In this document: positions 56,282 through 64,000 of the stretch, in pieces
How positions within the stretch are numbered: the first letter of the stretch is position 1
Layout of the letters: each line of letters begins with the position of its first letter
NCBI GenBank assembly: GCA_019775845.1
Contig: JADQAV010000016.1
Location: 246,021-310,020 of the forward strand
Source: Myrmaecium sp. VS I D KN 1
Lineage: Eukaryota; Ascomycota; Dothideomycetes; Valsariales; Valsariaceae
DNA: 64,000 bases
Direction of reading: 5' to 3'
Notes under the pieces: model-generated
What the model saw: the letters and a program-made list of their open reading frames with translations, nothing else
The model's database searches: none
Told to the model about the DNA's origin: nothing
Made by a program: the position numbers and the translations under genes

Positions 56282-57180
56282 TTCGATGAGCGTTCCGAGA
56301 CTCGACTAGCAGAGAAGCGTGTATAGAAGGCGTAGCGAGAGGATCGCACGCGCAATGCAAGGTGTGGTGAGGTGTTTGGTGTCGCGATGCGACACGCGAA
56401 GGAGATATGACCGCCGGTCGAAAAGCTCCACCCTTCCGGTCGCAGGCGCGGTCGCGTCACGGAAACCGACAGGTGAAGCAAAGATGTGAAGCACTACTCA
56501 GTCCGTCGGGGGGGGTGACGGCGTTGAGCAATCAGACCAAGGTCATCAATAGAGAGGAGTGACAGAGGATGAGGAATGTTGGTGACGGGCGAGGTTAGAA
56601 GTTCGTCGCCGATGAGGGCCCGAGCGTCTCCACGCCAAGGAATGACCGCTTCCTTTGTGCTCTACAACTGCAGGCAGCCGATGTCACGTCGTCACTTCAC
56701 GTCACTTGATCTCAGTCACGGCGGAATAAACTAGAGCTCGTTTTTTGATATTGGGTTTCAGGTAAAGTGCTTAGCTCCTTTGAATATTGGAAAAGATCGC
56801 TCATATTGATCCGGGGTTGGAGATTTAAATAGGTTTGCTTGCTGCAAGGCACCAAGCTACCTAGGCTGCACGCCGCCTAACTGCTGCCTGGCTCTCAAGG
56901 CAGACAGCTTCTTCCAAATCACGATTCTCGAGCCTGGAGATATTTATTGCAGCCCTTTAACACGATTAACGCCACTCGATTGATATTGGCGACCTCTAAT
57001 CATGCTATTTCCCCTTAAAAGGAACATACGGACTGGATAATAAAGACAAGATGCTCCCAATACAATAACGTTATATTTCATTGCACATCGCATATCGTTT
57101 TATTTCTCGTTCTTGACTATCATGGCCAACATTCATACCCGCGCAAGCCAATCATAACTCCTCTAAGACACAGTCCGAAT
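56282..57180. other. Intergenic region
   Basis: Promoter of the NUP98-NUP96 gene and 3' flank of the lysyl-tRNA synthetase gene. It is AT-richer from ~56720 on. No gene is recognised. Confidence 0.45.
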
Positions 57181-59287
57181 CTACTTGTGAGCTGCGAGTA
57201 GATGATCAGTAGGAGGGCAAGAAGGACCAACAATGAGTTACTTACGGATGCCTTCCTCGGGCATAGGCGTAACACCCACAACCTCCGCAGCCTTGGGCTT
57301 GTTCTCCTGCTTGTCATCCTTCATGAATGGGAAGGTAAGGACTTCCTTGATGGAGTAGTGGTCGGTCAAGAACATAACCATGCGATCGATACCCATGCCC
57401 CAACCGCCGGTAGGAGGAAGGCCGTACTCGAGCGCCTGGCAGAAGGTCTCGTCGATGAGCTGAGCTTCGTCATCACCCTGAGCCTTCTGGTTGGCCTGCT
57501 CCTCGAAGCGCATGCGCTGGTCGAAAGGATCGTTCAACTCGGTGTAGGCGTTGACAATCTCCTTCTTGCAAACGAAAGCCTCGAAACGCTCGCAAAGACC
57601 AGGAAGGGAGCGGTGGTACTTGGCAAGAGGCGACATCATCTGGGGATGGCCAAAGATGAAGGTCGGGTTGATGCAGGTTTCTTCGATGAACTCGCCAACA
57701 AGCTTGTCGATCATGCGGGCGTTGGTGAGAGGCGGCGCACACTCGACGTTACACTTCTTGAGCAGCTTCTTCAAGAACTCGTTCGTCTCCATGGTGTGTA
57801 GCTGGTCACCTGGCGGGAACTTCTCGCCAGTAGCCTCCTCGAGTGCCGGGATCATCTCCACTCGTCTCCAGGGCTTCTCCCAGTTGACTTCGTAGACCTC
57901 ACCGGTCTGAGTGTGGAACTTGGTCTTGTAGCCTCCAGTTACGTGCTTCACAAGGCCGGACACAAGGTCCTCAGTGAGGTCCATCAGGTCGTAGCAGTCG
58001 GCGAAAGCCTGGTAGAACTCACAGGTCGTGAATTCGGGGTTGTGCGTCAAGTCGATACCCTCGTTACGGAACTGCCTGCCGATCTCGTAGACACGCTCCA
58101 AGCCACCGACGATGAGTTGCTTGAGGTAAAGCTCGGGGGCAATACGCATGAAAAGTTCCATGTCCAGCTCGTTGTGGTGAGTCTTGAAAGGCTTGGCCGT
58201 AGCACCACCAGCAATCGCGTTCATCATGGGTGTCTCGACCTCGATGAAATCCCGGGTATCGAAGTAGTTGCGGATGTAGGTGACCATCTTGGACCTGGTG
58301 ATGAAAGTGTTGCGGGTTCCCTCGTTCATGATAAGGTCCAAGTAGCGCTTGCGGTGCCTCTGCTCCTGGTCCTTGAAGCCATAATGCTCACCAGGAAGCT
58401 GGTGAAGGCAAGGGGTAAGAAGGACAACCTCCTTTGCGAAGATAGACAGCTCGCCCTCGGCGCGGTTCTTGGGGCTGGTCCTGCCGGGGAAACCAACGAT
58501 CCCAATAATATCACCTCTCCTCAGAAGCTCGTGTTGCTTCTCGAAAGGAACATCGCCAGTGGCCTCCTGGGCCTGGCACATGACCTGCACCTTGACGCCC
58601 TCTGCGCGGACATCATAGAAGACCAACTTGCTTCCTGAAGCACGCTGCACTTGTTCAGCTGATGTTCAAATGCCCGGGTGCATGCTTTCCATACCTTGGT
58701 GTATATCCTAGCGCCGATCCTGACTTCCTTGTCCTTGATCAGCTCGCCAGTCTTGATGTCCTTGTACTCCTCGAGGAACTTGCGGAGGTCGGTGGTGACC
58801 TGAAACTTGTGAGGATACCTGCAGCCCGTTAGGAGACGCATACGTTGTCGCGGTTCGCGGTGACGTACGGGTTGGGGTCGTGGGTTTGACGAAGCTTGTT
58901 GATGGTCCTGCTGCGGATCTCGAAGTATTGCTACAGTCCCGTACATCAGCAAACCTCCCTGGCCGCAGTCCATGTACTGGTGGTATCCCTACGTTTGGTG
59001 TCAAGTCCTTCTCCTGCTCCTCGGCGCTGGCCTCCTTCTTAGCCTTCGGGGGAGCCGCGGCAGCCTTCTCTGCCTTCTTGGCATCAGCAGCACGCTGCTT
59101 CTGGCGCTTTTTCACTGTTCCGGCGTATCAGTTACCATTCGCGGCACGAGGGTTCGCCGGTACATGGGAACGCACACTCGGTCTTGGACACCTTCTCGCC
59201 GGTGACCTCATCGAGCCAAAGCTTCTGGGCGGCCTCGGTGATCTGCTGCGTGGGATCGGACGCTGCGGGAGCGCTTTGGTCGGCCAT
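57181..59287 (-). CDS. KRS1: Lysyl-tRNA synthetase, cytosolic
   Basis: Exons (minus): 59176-59287, 58993-59114, 58869-58930, 58695-58818, 57246-58644 and 57181-57191, joined in frame to 609 aa. This class II synthetase charges tRNA-Lys. The N-terminal Lys/Ala-rich extension ([20 protein letters not shown]) aids tRNA binding in eukaryotes. The OB-fold anticodon domain includes [45 protein letters not shown] and [20 protein letters not shown]. The catalytic domain includes motif 1 around [21 protein letters not shown], motif 2 [20 protein letters not shown] and motif 3 [15 protein letters not shown]. There is no mitochondrial presequence. The last exon is only 11 nt, giving the end EEGIPHK; without the final splice the chain would end GIRK. 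Introns of 50-62 nt are crowded at the 5' end. Confidence 0.95.
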
Positions 59288-61512
59288 GATTGCGGTTCAA
59301 TTTGTGGTCTAGTTATGAGGTTGGGTAGGAGAGCGCGTACAAAAATTGTCGGCGGCGGGCGCTGGAGTCATCCCCACCAATGCACCTCTGCGGCGGGGTT
59401 TTGTGGGCAATATCGCAGCACGGCGTACATCTGATACCGGTATCCCTCCGTCTTCGGCTCAGCCTCATCACTTGTCACAGAGGTGCAGCGGATTTTATCG
59501 ACACTTCGTACTGGTGCAATACATGAGCGAGCAGCACCTCGCATATACCTGACGCACAGTATATGGCGCAGACATCTCCGCTCTTCCTTGATATCTCTTA
59601 GTGCAATATCTCAATTTCCAATGGCAAGTGATCGTGCCCCAACATTGTCGAACTGTATAAAAACCGAAAGAAGATCAAGTAATATACGAGAGAAAGGAAT
59701 AAGAAAGCGTGTAGGTATATCATTTGTTGATATTATGACTGAGGCGAAGATAGCTTCATTGTATTTCTCAATCATCCTTCCATCTTCAGCAAACCCTCTT
59801 AAAGAATCTTTCGACAACTCATGCTGGTTGACTCTGGGATTCCGTAGTCTCCTTAATCTTCTTCCTGGCAGCCTCACAGGTGGGTAGTCAACTGTAGATA
59901 TACCGCTCGTCCCCACGTCTAAATCTCTTCGTCTTTTCTGTTATCTATTCAAACTAGGAGGAACCTATAGTCAACATTACTTTCCCTCCTCGATTGGAAT
60001 CCGCCGTGATACCTGGGTGACTTCGCCAAGGTCGACGCTCTCAAATCGACATCAAGATGAAGACAGCTCGGGAATAGCAAAGGTCAAGAGCACAACAGTT
60101 ATTGTTGAATCGAATGGATTCAATGTTCGCCTTGATAGTATTCTCCCTATCCTTGAATCAGAAGCACTCTGCATAAGTCTTGTCAGGACCCTGTCATATC
60201 CCTTGAAAAAAAAGTAGGGCTGTCTTCCCATCTCAACGATCCAACATTATGGATATGAAACTCTATGTCGAGTTTACACTTGTTAGTACCTTACATGACA
60301 TCTATGGAAACTCAAGGCAAGTGCTGGTTCTGGGACTCGGGGATATAGCATCCCTAGCAGCCTTCCCGTCCCTCATGTACCGGTATGCCATGGTCAATAA
60401 CAATGCCGTGAAAGATCGCTCACAGCGTACTTTGATAGACTGACTATATGTAAAAGGGATTTTTTTTTTTCCAATGCTATCCCGTTGTAAGCAATGATGC
60501 GTAAGCTTTAACGACCCCGGAATGCGCTGAACTCTACCATACCTACTGTACCGTGCAACTTTACGTACGGAGTAGGAGTACTGTACGCTGGACACCTCGT
60601 CGCTTTATCTAGAGCGAAGATAACTCTGCAGTGGTCACTGAAGTACTCATATCCTGGAGACGGCATAAGTAGGCCTAATCCACGCCACGCCACTCCATGC
60701 GTCAGTGCTTAGAGAATATCAAAAAGTGTTTCCTTCAAAGGAAGGTTTGTAATCCAACGGAGATACCTCTGCCAGAACGTAAGGTGTCACGCGCGTGCAG
60801 AACTTTTCCTCAATTCTTCATTCCTTTATTTTCCGAGAACCTTCTCCTCCTGCTCTGCTCTTCCGCTCTGGGCGCGCACGTCGGACCGTTCAGACCCGGC
60901 GGACGATGAAGATGAAGCATCTCCGCGGAAAGAGAGAGAAAGAGATGCACGTTTCGCGGTTCTGCAGCGTAAGCCACGTTTTCCGCTCCGGCAGGATCCG
61001 GGGGGGCATGGGATGCCCTGGGCTGGTCGAATGAAAACTCGGATGATGACCGCTTCCGCGCGCCAAGAGCCCCAGCAACACCCCTTCTCGCCCAGTCCAA
61101 AATGCTCCGGGCCGCGACGGCCAGACGAGGCGGCGGGCAAGCCTGGTGGTTCGACTGTCGGCACACCCTCCAGCTGGCACTTGCTGACCTTTCCCCTGGC
61201 CTTGCCCGGAACGGCCTGAAATGCCCTCAAAATGGCCCTGAACGGCCCTGATCTGCCCAGCCCGTGGCTTGCTTCACCACCGCTGCCCTGGCGCCCGGGG
61301 CGCCCTGACGCCGCGCCCTCGAGAAAATCTACACCCGCGATGCCTCGGCGGACGGGGCAGCCCTAAGGAATTAAGGTCATCTTGCTTCTGCTTTCTCCAC
61401 GGCGGAGATGCTTGCGCTCCTACGTTTCTCCAGGTCAATGAGCTAGCCTACCTGTATATATAGACACGTCCGGTACCACCCCGCCACCCTTTGGTAGAGA
61501 AAGTAAAGAACC
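59288..61512. other. Long divergent intergenic region, partly AT-rich
   Basis: About 2.2 kb. From ~59560 to ~60640 it is distinctly AT-richer than its surroundings and holds only short frames without family features. From ~60790 it returns to GC-rich, CT-rich sequence. It could hold a decayed element; nothing can be named. Confidence 0.4.
61455..61462 (+). promoter_or_regulatory. TATA box of the flavohemoglobin gene
   Basis: TATATATA lies 58 bp upstream of the start codon at 61513, leaving room for a leader of only ~25-30 nt. Confidence 0.45.
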
Positions 61513-63021
61513 ATGCTCTGCAACCCTCGCCTCCCTCTTACATCATCGCGACGAGTGATCCACTGCCTCCATCAGAGACTCTTCTCAACCGCTACTCCAT
61601 TGCTCCGCTGCAACGCACCAGCTTCGCTCCTCACCCTCACCAGACTCCCCCAGTGCCCGAGGAGTCCACACACCCCAACCGCCCTCTCCACATCCTCCTC
61701 CTTCGAGAAAGCGCCAGCAAGCCGTACGCTAGCCACGCAAGCACAGTCGCCAATGGGTTCCAAACCTCTCACCCAGGAGCAGCTTGCCATCCTCAAGGCC
61801 TGCATTCCCATCCTCGAGAAGCAGGGCCTCGAGATCACCCGCACCTTCTACACCGACCTCCTCGACAACAACCCGGAGCTCAGGAACATCTTCAATGACA
61901 CCCACCAGCGCACTCTCCACCAGCCCATGGCATTGGCGCGCGCCCTCTACGCCTATGCCCACCACGCTTCCAATCCGGCTCCTCTAGCGCCCGTTCTGGA
62001 TCTGATTGCGCATAAGCATGCCTCCCTTGGCATCACAGCAGACCAGTACCCCATCGTCGGTGAAGGATTGCTGGCCGCGATGGCAAAGGTGCTGGGTCCG
62101 GAGGTGTTCACGGAAGAGGTGAAGCAGGCCTGGTTAGCCGCGTATCTCGTCCTGGCGGATGTGCTCATCAATATGGAAGCCAAGCTGTACGAGAGCGCCG
62201 GAAAGTGGAAGGGATGGAAGGACTTCCAGATCGCCAAGAAGGTCAAGGAGTCGGACGAGGTGACCTCCTTCTATCTGAAACCGAAGAGCATCGACGAGGT
62301 CGGCGGCAAGCCTCCTCTGTACAAGCCGGGACAGTACATCTCCGTCCGCGTCCACGTGGAGGGTTTGAACGTCTTCCAGGCCAGACAGTATTCCCTGTCC
62401 GATGCTCCCGGCAAGGACTACTACCGCATTTCCGTCAAGCGGGAGGCGGGCAACGACAAGGCCCCCGACGGCTGGGTCAGCAACACGCTCCATAACACCA
62501 AGGGCGAGGGCGACGTGATCGGCGTCAGCCATCCCTTCGGCGACTTCTTCTTCGACGTGCAGCAGCAGACCGAGAAGACACCCGTCGTGCTGCTCTCCGG
62601 CGGCGTCGGCCTGACCAGCCTGATGAGCATCCTAGACACCCTCACTGCCGTCGAGGACGGCCGGAGCGTCAGCTGGGTGCACGTCGCCAAGAACAAGAAC
62701 GTCCGCGCGTTCGCCGACCACATCAGCACCGTCGTCGCGGAGAACAGCAACGTCAAGTCGGTCCTGTTCAACTCCAGACCCACGGAGGGCGAGGTGGAGG
62801 GCAAGGATTACGACTTCAAGGGCCGCCTTGACCTGGATAAGCTGGACAGGAAACTACTCTTCCTCGAAGACCCGAAGACGAAGTACTTCATCTGCGGGCC
62901 GGCGCAGTTCATGGTCGATCAGGAGAAGAAGCTGAACAGCTATGGCGTGCCGTCGGAGAGGATCTCCATGGAGCTGTTCGGCACCGGCGGCGTGCAAAGG
63001 GCGGAGGAGAAGAGCAACTAA
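61513..63021 (+). CDS. Flavohemoglobin (nitric oxide dioxygenase) with mitochondrial presequence
   Basis: A single exon of 502 aa. Flavohemoglobins oxidise NO to nitrate using O2 and NAD(P)H. The globin domain starts near Met81 (MGSKPLTQEQLAILKACIPI). It has the distal Tyr113 in TFYTDLL, Phe127 in LRNIFN and proximal His169 in AHKHASLGI. The FAD domain has YKPGQYISVRV and RQYSLSD. The NAD domain has LLSGGVGLTSL, YFICGPAQFM and a terminal MELFG. Ahead of the globin lies an 80-residue Arg/Ser/Thr/Leu-rich segment almost without acids (RLFSTATPLL, SRTLATQAQS), which looks like a mitochondrial presequence. Some aspergilli have a mitochondrial paralogue beside a cytosolic one. The internal ATG at 61753, in good context, could give a cytosolic form. 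Confidence 0.95.
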   Translation: MLCNPRLPLTSSRRVIHCLHQRLFSTATPLLRCNAPASLLTLTRLPQCPRSPHTPTALSTSSSFEKAPASRTLATQAQSPMGSKPLTQEQLAILKACIPILEKQGLEITRTFYTDLLDNNPELRNIFNDTHQRTLHQPMALARALYAYAHHASNPAPLAPVLDLIAHKHASLGITADQYPIVGEGLLAAMAKVLGPEVFTEEVKQAWLAAYLVLADVLINMEAKLYESAGKWKGWKDFQIAKKVKESDEVTSFYLKPKSIDEVGGKPPLYKPGQYISVRVHVEGLNVFQARQYSLSDAPGKDYYRISVKREAGNDKAPDGWVSNTLHNTKGEGDVIGVSHPFGDFFFDVQQQTEKTPVVLLSGGVGLTSLMSILDTLTAVEDGRSVSWVHVAKNKNVRAFADHISTVVAENSNVKSVLFNSRPTEGEVEGKDYDFKGRLDLDKLDRKLLFLEDPKTKYFICGPAQFMVDQEKKLNSYGVPSERISMELFGTGGVQRAEEKSN

Positions 63022-63859
63022 GACTTCTTTTAGAGATACCAGGGTAATGATTTGAACGCGGCGCTCTTTGGAATGGGTGTATATAGGGATATAGGGACAA
63101 CCTGTGTATATGTGGTGTAAATAGGTCAGACCACCAATATTCATAATGTATTTGTACATACGTGCATTTCATCCTGAGCTCTGCAGGAGTGAGACGTCAG
63201 CCGTTACATCTTCAACTTTCTGAATATTCGAATGCTACAGAAGAAAACCATCGCAGCGAATTCTTCAAGACACTGCCAGGAAGTTTCCACAACCATTTCC
63301 AGGTAAAGGTGAGGTGAGGTGAGATGTAAAAGGAAAGTAGGGCGGGCGACATGGAAGACCGCACCAGCCACACAGTCAAGTCGAGGCGAGGCGAGGCTGC
63401 CACTCCCCGCATAATGCCTGAGGCAACAAGGACCCGGTCCATTCAGCATTCCCAACGTCTCCCCAACGCGTCCGTTCGCGTCCACCGCCAGAGAGGATCG
63501 AAGAAAGAAATCACCCACGAGCTAACAACCAACTCTTCACAACCACAACCACGACCCCTCTCCCCAAACCCCTCCCTCTCACACGCGACACCGAAAGAAA
63601 CCCTCGCACAACTTTTCGACAGCCGTCACACACCTACCATCCGCGCAAACGTACCGCGCAGCTCTTCGAGGATTCCGCAGGCCTGACGAGCAGGACCTCT
63701 CTTACCCGTGCCCGCGCGACAAACCGGGACGACTCGAACTCCCGCGTCCAGCAACGTTCCTGAACAAATCAACCCGTTTCCCACTTCTCGAGCAGCAGTT
63801 CGACACCCACACACACACACACCGCGCAACCACACACACCCGAACCCCCATCGGCGCAG
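63022..63859. other. Intergenic region upstream of the terminal partial gene
   Basis: 3' UTR of the flavohemoglobin gene, then C/A-rich leader sequence with short (CA)n runs near 63800-63840. No separate gene is seen. Confidence 0.5.
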
Positions 63860-64000
63860 ATGGCAACAGCCGGCAACTACGGCGGCGGCGGCGGCGGCGC
63901 CGGTGCGCGTTACACAAGCGCAGGCTTCGGAGGCGTCAACGTGAACGCGCGCGCGGGCGGCGGCGGTGGCGGCGGTGTCGCGCCGGGCGCAGGCGCGGCG
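63860..64000 (+). CDS. 5' end of a Gly/Ala-rich protein gene (truncated by window end)
   Basis: From ATG at 63860 the frame stays open for 47 codons to the window edge. The peptide starts MATAGNYGGGGGGAGARYTS and stays very Gly/Ala-rich. The preceding C/A-rich leader and the GCAGATGG context support a start codon. Too little is present to name a family, and low-complexity coding of this kind could be misread, so confidence is limited. Confidence 0.5.
   Translation, partial: MATAGNYGGGGGGAGARYTSAGFGGVNVNARAGGGGGGGVAPGAGAA

Noticed and set aside
59700-60450. Small ORFs in the AT-rich stretch as a decayed gene
   Set aside because: Short frames on both strands show no recognisable motif; kept only as a composition anomaly.
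1-64000. CRISPR array, prokaryotic defence system or intact transposon
   Set aside because: No spaced direct repeats, no transposase, reverse transcriptase or integrase domains were seen; the genome is eukaryotic.

Overview
The window is nuclear DNA from a filamentous ascomycete (Pezizomycotina). The genes carry short introns (47-230 nt) with GTRNGT-like donors and CTRAY-like branch sites. The gene set also fits: a fused NUP98-NUP96 gene, a hydroxamate-siderophore acyltransferase, a secreted family PL3 pectate lyase, a secreted GH31 alpha-glucosidase, an intron-bearing tRNA-Phe, and fungal-only disordered proteins. I cannot name genus or order from sequence alone. All exon joins given here were built by hand from splice signals and keep the reading frame; none has been checked against transcripts.

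Layout. 0.4-6.2 kb: a MARVEL-like four-helix membrane protein (+) and a 1267-aa disordered conserved fungal protein (-). 9.4-11.8 kb: a glycerol-3-phosphate / DHAP acyltransferase (+). 12.1-12.2 kb: an assembly flaw (G run, NN, duplicated flanks, C run). 12.8-15.7 kb: a DUF2196/YwbE zinc-finger protein (-) divergent from a SidF/SidL-type hydroxyornithine acyltransferase (+). 16.3-20.5 kb: complex III hinge protein QCR6 (+) and an SLC49/FLVCR-like MFS transporter (+). 21.1-25.3 kb: telomere protein Stn1 (-), a DNAJC9-type J-protein (-), a DRAP-deaminase-like protein (+) and a small secreted Cys/Thr-rich protein (-). 27.2-27.4 kb: tRNA-Phe (intron) and tRNA-Gln (-), closely spaced. 28.1-31.3 kb: an MDP-1-like HAD phosphatase (-) and a fungal LRR protein (-). 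33-35.8 kb: GH31 alpha-glucosidase (+). 36.2 kb: tRNA-Glu (intron). 38.2-41.4 kb: mitochondrial 2-oxoglutarate dehydrogenase E1 (+). 42.3-43.2 kb: an F-box-like protein (+). 44.9-45.8 kb: PL3 pectate lyase (+). 47.3-49.2 kb: mitochondrial EngB GTPase (-) divergent from FMC1 (+). 49.7-56.3 kb: the NUP98-NUP96 precursor gene (-, four exons, 1997 aa). 57.2-59.3 kb: cytosolic lysyl-tRNA synthetase (-, seven exons). 61.5-63.0 kb: flavohemoglobin with a mitochondrial presequence (+). 63.86 kb to the end: 5' end of a Gly/Ala-rich gene.

Most genes are unrelated housekeeping genes, with no biosynthetic cluster. Several serve mitochondria: QCR6, OGDH E1, EngB, FMC1, and probably the flavohemoglobin. 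Two secreted carbohydrate enzymes suggest a plant- or saprobe-associated lifestyle. I found no CRISPR array, defence island or clear intact transposon. The observations I would look at first are the possible dicistronic tRNA-Gln/tRNA-Phe unit with a hairpin spacer, the two-start flavohemoglobin, the 5-nt terminal coding exon in the deaminase gene, and the Thr-type cleavage motif in the Nup98 autoproteolytic domain.
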